42,832 nt of DNA from Anabaena sp. UHCC 0187 (GCF_009712035.1 NZ_VILB01000024.1:1-42832); one strand, 5' to 3'; shown: positions 1 to 6,528, counted from the stretch's first letter. Made by a program: numbers and translations. Notes: a model not told the origin generated them from the letters alone.

Positions 1-32
1 TATTTGTGCAGAGATTTCAGAACATGAACTCA

Positions 33-632
33 TTATTTTATTCCCGCTAAAATTTTTCTAATAGCAGAAATGCCATTAAAAATACTTGCACAATCCAGGC
101 AACAATCTCCACAGTCTAAAGTGTTGGGGGGGCATCCTTGTATACACTCGACTGTATAAATGGCTGAATTATAAGTCCCTGAGAATAATAAATTACCAGT
201 GGCAGAATACACCGAAATTTTATATTTTAATGTGTACGCTGGAGCCTTATAACTTAGCCCTAAACTAGTGAATACCGGATTCTCAATAAAGCCTCCACTT
301 ACGGTAATAATTCGCTCCCATATTGCTGTTTGGCTGCAGGTCCACAAAGCTGCCCCGTGACTAAGGATTTCTACCGCGTAGCCAAATCCGGAGGAAGTAA
401 TCGGGCGAATAATTCGATATCCATAGTATTTAGTCCAATAAGTTCCCAGAGATTTTCTCTGCGTGCGGCTATCTCCTACGTGCGTATAAGTAAATTCAAA
501 ATTCCACCTTGCCTGGCAGGTAAGATCATCGCTTTCGATAGTGACGCTAATAGGAGTATCGGTAAAATCTTGAATACTTCCATCAGGGAAAGTTACGCGG
601 GCAATATCACCCGCTTGACAATGTACGGGCAT
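33..632 (-). CDS. Cys-rich structural-type protein of a mobile element (unknown function)
   Basis: I do not recognise an enzymatic family. The 199-residue protein has no signal peptide or membrane segment. It is rich in beta-prone residues and ends in a Cys-rich stretch (motifs CIQGCPPNTLDC and GDCCLDC, residues about 163-180). A CPPNT..DCG tail of this kind recurs, as far as I recall, in proteins of cyanobacterial prophage-like elements, so a particle or tail-associated role is possible; this is inference. The start codon overlaps the stop of the upstream gene (TAATG), which implies translational coupling and one minus-strand operon. The gene lies at the left edge of the accessory element, which continues beyond the window. 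Confidence 0.7.
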   Translation of the reverse strand: MPVHCQAGDIARVTFPDGSIQDFTDTPISVTIESDDLTCQARWNFEFTYTHVGDSRTQRKSLGTYWTKYYGYRIIRPITSSGFGYAVEILSHGAALWTCSQTAIWERIITVSGGFIENPVFTSLGLSYKAPAYTLKYKISVYSATGNLLFSGTYNSAIYTVECIQGCPPNTLDCGDCCLDCASIFNGISAIRKILAGIK

Positions 633-982
633 TAATATTTAGTAGGATCTAAAGTTGATTCTGAATCCACTTTTGCCAGATTAAAAATTATTTGATCAAT
701 CCTATATTGTGTAGTCCCTCTTGTAGTAAAGCTAGCGAATCCGTCCGAAAGGTACACGCTATTGTCATTATCTAAATCGTAAGCAGTCTGGCTAAGATTA
801 TCTTTTAGTAATTTCACTATTGCAACAATATGACCTTCAGCCGTTGCAGTAGTAGGAGTTGTCAGTCCCGCGCTAATAAGCAAGCTATCGGGAATAAAAA
901 GCCCTTCACTTGGCGCAGCCGCCCCACTAGCCAAGCGTGTTGCACCTGTACCTAAAATTTCTACTAATGATTTTTCTGCCAT
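632..982 (-). CDS. Small hypothetical protein, first gene of the leftward pair
   Basis: This is a 116-residue soluble protein of unknown function. Its N-terminal half is Ala/Gly/Thr-rich (LGTGATRLASGAAAPSEG). The C-terminal half contains DLDNDNSVYLSDGFASFTTR, resembling small phage structural or tail accessory proteins in composition only. The stop codon overlaps the start of the Cys-rich gene downstream, so the two are probably co-translated. No clear Shine-Dalgarno sequence is visible, which is common in cyanobacteria. The 221 bases upstream separate it from the divergent recombinase gene at 1204 and are AT-rich; they presumably hold both promoters, but I cannot place them. Confidence 0.65.
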   Translation of the reverse strand: MAEKSLVEILGTGATRLASGAAAPSEGLFIPDSLLISAGLTTPTTATAEGHIVAIVKLLKDNLSQTAYDLDNDNSVYLSDGFASFTTRGTTQYRIDQIIFNLAKVDSESTLDPTKY

Positions 983-1203
983 GATGAATTAATTATTGTT
1001 AATAATGAATAATCAATTATTAGTTCATCTGCAAAAGTCTGTAAATATTCCACTTTTACATAAAAACGGAATATCAAATAATATGCTGTAACTATTGCCA
1101 TATATGGAATACAGGTTATTATAGATAGTGGGTAATAAAGAAAGTATTCCAGATTTACCATCCTTCAAGGTAAAACCGGAATAGCTAAAGGTAAAACTTT
1201 TTT

Positions 1204-1782
1204 ATGAAAAATGATAGATGCGGAAAAGCCGCAACTTTAACTGAAAATGATTACTCAAAATTAAGAAGAAATATTAAAACGCTTAAATACAAATTACTAT
1301 TGGATCTAGCTTGGTACACGGGTGAAAGGTGGGGGGCTTTGGTGCAATTGCGGGTATCTGATGTGTACAATTTGGATAGCTCGCCACGGGACGTGATCAC
1401 TTTTCGCGCTGCCACCAGAAAAAAGCGACCCGATGGAAGTTGTGAAACTAGACAAGTACCAGTGCACCCGGTTTTGTTTGAAAATTTGCGGAGTTACCAG
1501 CCTGGTTCTAATCCCTGGATGTTTCCGAATAGGGAAGGGGATAAAAGTGTGACCTGGCGAAATGTCTACGCGATTTTCATGAAGGCTGTGGAAAATGCTG
1601 GTTTAACTGCCAAAGGTATCAGCACTCATTCCACGCGCCGAAGTTTTATCACTAAGTTACATAATAATGGTGTGGCGACTGCGACCATCAAGAAAATTAC
1701 CGGACACCGTGATTTTAAAGCTTTAGAAGGATATATAGACATTAGCGTTAACGAGATTAGAGGAGCAATCGCCACGTTATGA
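1204..1782 (+). CDS. Short tyrosine recombinase (phage-type integrase, catalytic domain only)
   Basis: The 192-residue protein consists almost only of the catalytic domain of tyrosine recombinases, which cut and rejoin DNA at attachment sites through a 3'-phosphotyrosine. The full catalytic set is visible: Arg42 in TGERWGAL, a Lys at 73/74, His142-x-x-Arg145 (HSTRR), His168 in GHRDF and the nucleophile Tyr177 (EGYID). The usual N-terminal core-binding domain, about 100-150 residues, is missing. The protein may therefore be a minimal integrase or work with a partner. The stop overlaps the start of a 55-residue gene (ATGA). It lies inside an accessory element, divergent from the structural-type pair at 33-982. 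Whether it moves the whole element cannot be told, because the far left junction is not in the window. Confidence 0.85.
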   Translation: MKNDRCGKAATLTENDYSKLRRNIKTLKYKLLLDLAWYTGERWGALVQLRVSDVYNLDSSPRDVITFRAATRKKRPDGSCETRQVPVHPVLFENLRSYQPGSNPWMFPNREGDKSVTWRNVYAIFMKAVENAGLTAKGISTHSTRRSFITKLHNNGVATATIKKITGHRDFKALEGYIDISVNEIRGAIATL

Positions 1783-1946
1783 ATATTCCCCAACCTATAA
1801 AAAGTAAACTTGCTCAACTGGCCACTTTTCCAGAAAAATACACACTGATAGAATTAGCTACTGAATTACAGACGCTATTGGTACTGACAAAAGAAGCGGA
1901 AATACTAGAAACAGAATTAACCCAATCTGCTTTAACAATTGAGTAG
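1779..1946 (+). CDS. 55-residue helical protein overlapping the integrase
   Basis: This small gene starts at an ATG that shares four bases (ATGA) with the integrase stop and ends in TAG. The product begins MNIPQPIKSKLAQLATFPEKY and continues with a Leu/Glu-rich helix (LIELATELQTLLVLTKEAEILETEL) that could form a coiled coil. It is followed about 45 bases later by a good intrinsic terminator, so integrase and small gene form one short transcription unit. The overlap and the missing N-terminal domain of the integrase suggest an accessory or directionality factor, but this is only inference. The opposite-strand frame through here reads through the terminator and is not credible. Confidence 0.5.
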   Translation: MNIPQPIKSKLAQLATFPEKYTLIELATELQTLLVLTKEAEILETELTQSALTIE

Positions 1947-1992
1947 TGTTGTGGTATATTTGTACTTGGTAGATGAAAGTTTTGTTCTCCCG

Positions 1993-2035
1993 AAACTTCC
2001 CCATCCATGCGCGTTGGACGGGGAAGTTTTTTATT
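1993..2035 (+). terminator. Intrinsic terminator after the integrase unit
   Basis: The arms AAACTTCCCC (1993-2002) and GGGGAAGTTT (2020-2029) pair perfectly and are followed by a T-rich run (TTTTTTATTTT). The T-run is on the plus-strand side, so it ends the integrase transcript. It lies between two converging units. Confidence 0.8.
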
Positions 2036-2040
2036 TTGGG

Positions 2041-2805
2041 TCACGCCGCTACTGGCTTAATTAGTAATTGAATTTCATTTGGCGACTTACCAAGTGCGAT
2101 CGCTCTTTCAACTCGCTCTTTAATCTCCAAACATTTATCAGAAGTAGTATTACCACCAGGTATGTGGATGTGTTTAATCTTAGATTGGTAATAACAGTAG
2201 CGGTAATACCAATATTTATTACCGCCACGGCTAACATAATAAGCTTCAATCCATTGGTTAATTTTAGACTTTTCCAGAACATCATTTGCTTGTTCTGGAA
2301 AGCTCAATATTGAAACCGATGACGATTCTATAGGGTTTACCCCTAAGGTGGACTGTACTGAAGATGGGAGTAACTGCGACAACTCTGACAAGCATACTTT
2401 CACCTTAATGATTTCATCAGCAAAATATCCCTGCGCCTTAGAAACTGTATTAAACAGTTTAGTGATTTTAAATTGAGAATTTCTGGAAGAATGCCAATAA
2501 ACTTTTCCCTCTTCAAAATGCCACCCTTGAACCGGTGACTCTTCCAGAACATCAATAACCGGACTCATCGCTGGTTTAAAATCTGGATGCAGTTTCTCCC
2601 AATCGGTCCAGGCAAGTTCAAAGTCGGTGATATTTTCAAAGTCGTCTGGGTCAGGCGGTTCGTCAGACGGATCATAAAAAAGTGTCGTTTGCCCATCAGA
2701 CTCAACTTTTCCAGAACAATCTAATATCACCTCATCCCAGTACGGGTCTTTTATTACTGGGCGTTGGACTTGTTCATATTCTGCAAGGTTAAATAATGTA
2801 CTCAT
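2041..2805 (-). CDS. Hypothetical element protein with C-terminal KHIHIPGGNT motif
   Basis: This is a protein of about 254 residues of unknown function. I place the start at the ATG at 2805 (MSTLFNLAEYEQ) because it overlaps the stop of the upstream small gene (ATGA) and a strong GGAGG lies just before it; a longer form from 2847 is possible. The N-terminal half is acidic. The C-terminal 70 residues contain a Tyr-rich, basic segment, KYWYYRYCYYQSKIKHIHIPGGN, recalled from proteins on cyanobacterial plasmids and prophages, followed by an amphipathic helix. The motif suggests nucleic-acid binding, unproven. It is the last gene of the leftward block. The DNA contains four copies of the nonamer TTCCAGAAC, two of them as an 11-bp inverted repeat. 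Confidence 0.75.
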   Translation of the reverse strand: MSTLFNLAEYEQVQRPVIKDPYWDEVILDCSGKVESDGQTTLFYDPSDEPPDPDDFENITDFELAWTDWEKLHPDFKPAMSPVIDVLEESPVQGWHFEEGKVYWHSSRNSQFKITKLFNTVSKAQGYFADEIIKVKVCLSELSQLLPSSVQSTLGVNPIESSSVSILSFPEQANDVLEKSKINQWIEAYYVSRGGNKYWYYRYCYYQSKIKHIHIPGGNTTSDKCLEIKERVERAIALGKSPNEIQLLIKPVAA

Positions 2806-2984
2806 GATTCCTCCACTGGTGCATGAGGAATCAGGTAGTAAGGACATGGTGAATAATTACCATGCGATAAATGCAGATAAAAAAAGCCTTTACAGTAAAC
2901 AGCAATAGGGTAGTGCAAGCTCTGTATATCCAATTTGGTAACAGAGCCGGCATCATCATATAAACGAATTTTCATGGTAAACAC
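2802..2984 (-). CDS. Small conserved-type element protein (60 aa)
   Basis: The 60-residue protein (MFTMKIRLYDDAGSVTKLD...) has no recognised domain. The start may be the second Met (MKIRLYDD, 2975). The middle is aromatic and hydrophobic (IAVYCKGFFYLHL) but too short and polar at the flanks for a certain membrane helix. Its stop overlaps the start of the next gene by the ATGA arrangement with GGAGG inside its own 3' end, so the downstream gene is translationally coupled. It belongs to the leftward block controlled from the repressor region. Confidence 0.6.
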   Translation of the reverse strand: MFTMKIRLYDDAGSVTKLDIQSLHYPIAVYCKGFFYLHLSHGNYSPCPYYLIPHAPVEES

Positions 2985-2998
2985 TTGGTATTAAACTA

Positions 2999-3199
2999 TT
3001 ATCTACCACTGGCACGGCGTGTGCTAGGACGACGGAATGGAACTATTTGATGAGTTACTGACTGAGATAATTCTCTGAGTGCATCACACCAAACTAGAGC
3101 TAAATCGGTGGGCATATTCTGAAAGTCAATTTCAGAAATAAACCGTCTCTTGATCCAATTCTTGAAAATTTCCTTCTGGCAGTTGTAGGGGTTATTCAT
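2999..3199 (-). CDS. Small basic element protein (66 aa)
   Basis: This is a 66-residue protein of unknown function with a strongly basic tail (PFRRPSTRRASGR) and a helical N-terminal part (EIFKNWIKRRFISEIDF). Its ATG lies inside the last codons of the upstream winged-helix gene, an 8-bp overlap, so translation is coupled. The basic tail would suit DNA or RNA contact, and the coupling to a replication-type protein suggests a helper role. Both are inference. Confidence 0.6.
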   Translation of the reverse strand: MNNPYNCQKEIFKNWIKRRFISEIDFQNMPTDLALVWCDALRELSQSVTHQIVPFRRPSTRRASGR

Positions 3200-3923
3200 T
3201 TAAAATTTGTGGGTCAAAACCAATAATTGCAAATTTCTCGGCTATCCACTCTCTAGCAATGGGTGACATATTCCATTCAGTTTGCCACCTTCTGAGGGTT
3301 AGTTCAGCATCTTGGTAGCGTATTTCAAATGCGCTGGCAAGTTTCCTCGCTACAGATGTCATCAAGTTTGATTTTTCTGCTTTCTCTTCTTCTGATTTTT
3401 CAAAAAGTTCTGGCTTTGGTGCTTCTTTCTTTGTCTTTAACTTTGGAGGAACTATATTGAACTCTATGTTATTGTTTGCGCTGTTTTGAGCATTGGAAGG
3501 CTCAATTTCTACAGTTGGATTTGGTGGTATCTCATCTTCCATTTGCTCATCCTGACAAATGAGTGAATTCAAGGCTTTCTGTACTTTATCCACCTCTAGT
3601 TTATATTGCCAAGTTCTGTCATACTTGATGTGTGGGTTGTGACGCTTGCTAATAAATCCCAACTCTTCCAGAACAGAAATACCTTTCCTAATGGCGTGAA
3701 CCCCATGTTCACCCATTAATTCATTCTGTAAACAGGACAAGGATTTATAAATCCATTCCCGGACTGTATTACTCATTCCATTTAGTTTGTTAGTCCAGAA
3801 TTCAAATATTGCCAATAACTTGGCAGCACAATGATTACCAGTGATTTCTAGATAGTCACTCCTGAGTAAAACTAAGGGAGTTTTATCAGGATGTTGAATA
3901 CAGCTTTTTGGCTTTGTTGTCAT
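3192..3923 (-). CDS. Winged-helix replication-type protein (DnaD/phage replisome-like)
   Basis: The 243-residue protein has an N-terminal region (about 15-115) resembling winged-helix domains of phage and plasmid replication proteins. It has a helix-rich start (LLRSDYLEITGNHCAAKLLAIFEFW), then SCLQNELMGEHGVHAIRKGISVLEELGFISKR, which reads like the wing-helix 'new rule, relapse' pattern of Rep/DnaD proteins. A Lys/Glu/Pro-rich linker follows (about 130-190), and a C-terminal basic helical block (RKLASAFEIRYQDAELTLRRWQTEW). The likely role is starting replication of the element, by position next to a repressor and by fold, not by a decisive motif. A near-perfect palindrome lies 24 bases upstream of the start and may be an operator. 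Confidence 0.55.
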   Translation of the reverse strand: MTTKPKSCIQHPDKTPLVLLRSDYLEITGNHCAAKLLAIFEFWTNKLNGMSNTVREWIYKSLSCLQNELMGEHGVHAIRKGISVLEELGFISKRHNPHIKYDRTWQYKLEVDKVQKALNSLICQDEQMEDEIPPNPTVEIEPSNAQNSANNNIEFNIVPPKLKTKKEAPKPELFEKSEEEKAEKSNLMTSVARKLASAFEIRYQDAELTLRRWQTEWNMSPIAREWIAEKFAIIGFDPQILNE

Positions 3924-3946
3924 AATTTTGAATGCAAGAATCTGTC

Positions 3947-3967
3947 ACCACCTAACAGTTAGGTGGT
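3947..3967. promoter_or_regulatory. 21-bp palindrome upstream of the replication-type gene
   Basis: The arms ACCACCTAAC and GTTAGGTGGT flank a single central A. With a one-base centre it is unlikely to be a hairpin terminator and there is no T-run, so a dimeric regulator site is the better reading. It lies between the XRE gene and the winged-helix gene. Confidence 0.5.
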
Positions 3968-3996
3968 CAGGATGTTGATGGGATTTAATAAGTTAT

Positions 3997-4257
3997 TTAG
4001 TCTTCTGTCTCTGTATGTACTGGGGGTCCGAAATTGTCGGGCAAGTCTGTTACCTTCTCAATCTTCAACTCTCTACATAAATTCTTGAGTTGAGAAATAG
4101 TGGGTCTAGCTTCAGCCCTCCCAGAAATCCACCGTAAATATGTGGTACGAGGTATGCCACATTTCATAGCGAATTCATCTTGAGTGAGCGTGGTGCGTTC
4201 AATCCGAAGGGTGTCCAATGGTGAATCACTCTCCTGTTTGTTTTTACTTTTTATCAT
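3997..4257 (-). CDS. XRE-family HTH repressor
   Basis: The 86-residue protein is little more than a Cro/CI-type helix-turn-helix: TLTQDEFAMKCGIPRTTYLRW (about 23-43) covers helices 2 and 3, followed by ISGRAEARPTISQLKNLCRELKI. The N-terminal tail is charged; there is no dimerisation or peptidase domain as in full CI repressors. It is divergent from the rightward gene run, and the 70 bases beside its start contain a repeat-rich operator overlapping a sigma-70 type promoter. It probably represses rightward transcription and possibly itself. A TTAGG sequence precedes the ATG at suitable spacing. Confidence 0.8.
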   Translation of the reverse strand: MIKSKNKQESDSPLDTLRIERTTLTQDEFAMKCGIPRTTYLRWISGRAEARPTISQLKNLCRELKIEKVTDLPDNFGPPVHTETED

Positions 4258-4270
4258 GATAACCTAAGAT

Positions 4271-4325
4271 GTACCAATTTGGCATACCTAATTGACATAT
4301 TTAATTTGGCGTGCCATTATGGTAC
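4271..4325. promoter_or_regulatory. Phage-like operator region for the XRE repressor
   Basis: The region is bounded by inverted half-sites: GTACCA-N3-TGGC at the left (4271) and GCCA-N3-TGGTAC at the right, ending at 4325. It also holds a direct repeat, TTTGGCATACC and TTTGGCGTGCC. It lies between the divergent XRE gene and the rightward genes and encloses a promoter, which is the layout of a repressor-operator switch. Confidence 0.6.
4292..4320 (+). promoter_or_regulatory. Rightward promoter of the early genes
   Basis: A perfect -35 TTGACA (4292-4297), a 17-bp spacer and a -10 CATTAT (4315-4320) point to the right. Both elements are inside the inverted-repeat operator, so bound repressor would block polymerase. 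Transcription would begin near 4327. Confidence 0.6.
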
Positions 4326-4626
4326 TTGTGAGACAACAACAAACCAGCCGAGTCATTAACTCGGTAAATAGTAAACACTTAGCTGGTTGCTCAAAGTCTC
4401 TCACCTTTACCGCATCGGTAAAACTGTGGACAGTTCACTTTTGAACACCCGCTCCCACCCCACACCGGGGATTACCACCAGGAGCAACAACCCACGCCTA
4501 GACCTTGCGTGGACAAACTGCAATCACCGGAGACTTAGTTGCTGATCACGAGTTGACAGCGCGGTGATATTTTCTCGTTTAATGTCCAGTCAACATAACA
4601 ACTAACAACAAACAACGAACAAAAAC
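4326..4626 (+). ncRNA. Highly structured 300-nt leader (candidate RNA element)
   Basis: There is no open frame between the promoter and the first gene at 4627. The stretch can form at least six hairpins: CCGAG/CTCGG (4348-4364) beside AACCAGC/GCTGGTT (4342-4388), TTTACCG-CAT-CGGTAAA (4406-4422), GTTCA/TGAAC (4433-4446), CCACGC/GCGTGG (4492-4512) and ATCACC/GGTGAT (4523-4568). No known riboswitch is recognised. It could be a regulatory leader, an antisense-controlled RNA or a replication origin. The pairing is seen in the sequence; the role is inferred. Confidence 0.45.
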
Positions 4627-4815
4627 ATGAGGATAACAACAGTTCAAGAACTAAGAGAAAAGCTTGACGGTTTTGATAATGACACGCCTATCTTTGTAGA
4701 CTATCAAGGTGTTCAATTCAACGCTGAACAAGTCAAAGAATGCGGTGATAGCCTAGTGATTGGCATTGGCTATAACAATGACCGAGAAGAGGATGATTTG
4801 GCTGGTGAAGAGTAA
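4627..4815 (+). CDS. Small acidic protein (62 aa), first early gene
   Basis: The 62-residue protein has a very acidic tail (NDREEDDLAGEE). The N-terminal pattern TVQELREKLDGFDNDTPIFVDY matches the general 'x-LxxL-DTPVxV' layout of small proteins found in phages and plasmids, function unknown. It is the first coding region after the structured leader and promoter. Strong negative charge in early element genes sometimes marks anti-restriction or DNA-mimic proteins; there is no direct evidence here. Confidence 0.6.
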   Translation: MRITTVQELREKLDGFDNDTPIFVDYQGVQFNAEQVKECGDSLVIGIGYNNDREEDDLAGEE

Positions 4816-4856
4816 TTAATACTCGCTTTTAGTGTGTTCCTGACCTGATGACTAAA

Positions 4857-4906
4857 TTGGTAATAGGGGAAATTCTCTATTACCAATTACCAATTACCAA
4901 TTACCA
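4857..4906 (+). repeat. Hairpin plus four ATTACCA heptamers (STRR-type)
   Basis: A perfect 10-bp hairpin (TTGGTAATAG 4857-4866, CTATTACCAA 4877-4886) merges into four tandem ATTACCA units (4879-4906). Short tandem heptamers are typical of heterocystous cyanobacteria. The array ends six bases before the next ATG. Confidence 0.75.
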
Positions 4907-4912
4907 ATTCTC

Positions 4913-5236
4913 ATGGATCTACCATGTTGGTTAACTAAAAAGCAGCTATATGTTGCACAACAATTAATCAATCAAGGCTTTCACTACTGCGGTAATGCTG
5001 ATGGTTATTGTGAGCCTAATTTCTCCATACCCATAATCGACGGCTGGGAATTATCTTTCCCACCTGGTGAGTGCTTCCTTGACGCAAGTTGCAACAAGGC
5101 ATTATTTACCAAGAATCTAGAGGGTAAAGAATTTAATTTTCAAGCAGAATTAAAAGCTACTAGAAGATTAATTCGTACCGCATCTAAAGAATGCGATTGT
5201 ACAGGTATAAACCATTATCAACTGGCTTTATTCTGA
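4913..5236 (+). CDS. Hypothetical element protein (107 aa)
   Basis: This is a 107-residue soluble protein of unknown function. It contains several Cys residues (LPCW, HYCGNADGYCEP, GECFLDASC, ECDCTG) in pairs that could bind metal, but no standard zinc-finger spacing. WLTKKQLYVAQQLINQGFHYC near the start looks like a helix-rich binding segment. The start ATG directly follows the heptamer array, with no Shine-Dalgarno visible. The next gene starts two bases after the stop, so they are one unit. Confidence 0.55.
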   Translation: MDLPCWLTKKQLYVAQQLINQGFHYCGNADGYCEPNFSIPIIDGWELSFPPGECFLDASCNKALFTKNLEGKEFNFQAELKATRRLIRTASKECDCTGINHYQLALF

Positions 5237-5238
5237 TT

Positions 5239-5412
5239 ATGAAAACATATCAAGATTTACTCAAACCTTGGGCTGTATTCTGCTTAAAGGAAGCATTTTG
5301 CCATGTCTGCGTTGCTAGGTTTCGCAGTAGAACTGATGCCGAACAATATCGGTCTTTGATGTCTCGCGCAAATTCTAAATTTTTCTATGAGGTAGTTTTT
5401 GATAATGATTAA
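5239..5412 (+). CDS. Small hypothetical protein (57 aa)
   Basis: The product begins MKTYQDLLKPWAVFC and has the aromatic/Arg-rich centre VCVARFRSRTDAEQYRSL, which resembles small 'SPOR-like' or DUF-type phage proteins of the form W-V-x-R-F-x-x-x-x-D-A-E. I chose the ATG at 5239 rather than an upstream start at 5191 because the latter runs inside the preceding gene. The end overlaps the start of the next gene, which fits a compact early operon. Confidence 0.5.
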   Translation: MKTYQDLLKPWAVFCLKEAFCHVCVARFRSRTDAEQYRSLMSRANSKFFYEVVFDND

Positions 5413-5686
5413 AACCATCACCTACAAACGAATTATAAACTTAGGTAATTATGAAAGTAAGCATTTAGAGATTGCTTACGAAGTCGAGGAACATGACGAC
5501 CCGATGGTTAAAATATCCGAGCTAATGGAATCAACGGAATGGAAGATTAGAGAAGACCAGACCGAACCAATTTTATCAGAAATTGCATCACTGCGTCACG
5601 AATTGCGTAGTTTGAAAACCGAACACCGAGAACTACTTGATAAAATCAATGGCAACAACTCAACTACTGATGGAGATATTTTTTAA
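5405..5686 (+). CDS. Small coiled-coil protein of the KRIINLGNYESKHLE type
   Basis: This 93-residue protein (95 from an alternative ATG at 5399) starts MIKTITYKRIINLGNYESKHLEIAYEVEEHDD. The sequence matches a family I recall from cyanobacterial plasmids and phages with the pattern 'KR-x-NLGNYES-x-x-LE', function unknown. The C-terminal half is a predicted coiled coil (LSEIASLRHELRSLKTEHRELLDKI), suggesting an oligomer. Its stop shares bases with the start of the next gene (TAATG). Confidence 0.6.
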   Translation: MIKTITYKRIINLGNYESKHLEIAYEVEEHDDPMVKISELMESTEWKIREDQTEPILSEIASLRHELRSLKTEHRELLDKINGNNSTTDGDIF

Positions 5687-5958
5687 TGGATGAAATAATC
5701 ATCGAGAAACCGTATTTAATCCCCTATGACGATGAGTACGTATTAGTTAGTAAACGTCGATTAATAGCTGGTAATAATTGCGTGGCAGCTATGGCTAATT
5801 TAATTTCTGGGCTAACCAATACGTCAATGACTTACATAATGACAAAATTCGCCAAGGAGTCTATCCGAATAGTTGAGAAATTGCCTCAATCAGAAATTGA
5901 TGAACAGATTGAAATTATTACCGCAACTTACAACGAACACCCAAAGAAAAGCGCATGA
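5686..5958 (+). CDS. Small element protein, first of two tandem paralogues
   Basis: The 90-residue protein has the pattern PYLIPYDDEYVLVSKRRLIAG near the start and IVEKLPQSEIDEQIEIITA near the end. The next gene has the same layout (VLLPYNDNYVLINKRSLLT ... FFQKLSQEEINNRVSSVIA), so the pair arose by tandem duplication. The function is unknown. The short length and helical C-terminus suggest a small DNA-binding or regulatory protein; this is not shown. It starts on the stop of the coiled-coil gene and overlaps its paralogue by four bases. Confidence 0.6.
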   Translation: MDEIIIEKPYLIPYDDEYVLVSKRRLIAGNNCVAAMANLISGLTNTSMTYIMTKFAKESIRIVEKLPQSEIDEQIEIITATYNEHPKKSA

Positions 5959-6257
5959 AACCTGATCAAAAAGTTCTTCTCCCTTACAACGATAACTACG
6001 TACTAATAAACAAACGATCACTTTTAACTAATGGTGCGGTGATGGACAGCTTGATAAGCTATATAGCCAAAGAAAGAGGCGTACCGGAAGATCAAGTAGC
6101 GATGGAATTCGGGCTTGATGCCGTTCTATTTTTCCAAAAATTATCACAAGAGGAAATTAATAATAGAGTGTCATCAGTTATTGCTAGTCACTGGAAAGCA
6201 AGTTCATCAAAATTATCTATTACCACAGTTTGCAACCCGCCTGACGAGGCTGTTTAA
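5955..6257 (+). CDS. Small element protein, second tandem paralogue
   Basis: The 100-residue protein is homologous to the preceding gene product over residues about 5-80 and has a short unique C-terminus (HWKASSSKLSITTVCNPPDEAV). It overlaps the upstream gene by ATGA and is the last gene of the rightward run. The next 271 bases are non-coding and lead into the DEDD recombinase. If that recombinase is a separate insertion sequence, this gene's 3' end could be close to its left end; the unusual tail leaves that open. Confidence 0.6.
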   Translation: MKPDQKVLLPYNDNYVLINKRSLLTNGAVMDSLISYIAKERGVPEDQVAMEFGLDAVLFFQKLSQEEINNRVSSVIASHWKASSSKLSITTVCNPPDEAV

Positions 6258-6267
6258 CCCAGCAGCC

Positions 6268-6500
6268 GAAACACTCCAATCCTGGAGTGTCGCGGATTGG
6301 GTCCAAACCAATCAGCAAAAAAAAGCACGATTAGCTTAGGGCTTTGAAAATGAATTAAGCTTTTGGCTTTCGGTTCTTCATAAGCTCGGTTAATTTGTGC
6401 TTTTAAAAATTGTGTTTTCCAGTGCTGCAAACATTGGAATTGCTTTGAGACTGAATCAGGCTGTTATGGCCTTTGGGTGATTCACAAGCGTTATTAACAC
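6268..6500 (+). ncRNA. Candidate bridge-type RNA upstream of the DEDD recombinase
   Basis: Five hairpins follow one another. They are ACACTCCA/TGGAGTGT (6271-6290) and GATTGG/CCAATC (6295-6313); a long one with AAAAGCAC/GTGCTTTT (6321-6404) enclosing AGCTTA/TAAGCT (6333-6386) and AAGC/GCTT (6357-6369); TTCCAGTG/CATTGGAA (6417-6439, one G-U); and TGAATC-AGGC/GCCT-GATTCA (6452-6484). The loop of the third holds GGTTCTTCA (6372-6380), identical to the end of the flanking DUF924 gene. Known: IS110-group elements encode a guide RNA 5' of their recombinase. Inferred: this is such an RNA with a target-binding loop. Confidence 0.5.
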
Positions 6501-6528
6501 AATCATTCCACCTACAGATAAAAACAGA

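Noticed and set aside
330-635. 101-codon plus-strand frame
   Set aside because: Antisense shadow of the Cys-rich minus-strand gene, which has coupled neighbours and better composition.
964-1161. 65-codon minus-strand frame with hydrophobic product
   Set aside because: It overlaps the start of the gene at 632-982, has no ribosome site, and its AT-rich composition produces hydrophobic residues by chance.
1814-2044. 76-codon minus-strand frame
   Set aside because: It reads through a strong terminator hairpin and opposes the 55-residue gene coupled to the integrase; Ser/Val-rich shadow composition.
2272-3674. TTCCAGAAC copies as LexA/SOS boxes
   Set aside because: They do not match the cyanobacterial LexA consensus as I know it and lie inside coding sequence, so an SOS role is not supported.
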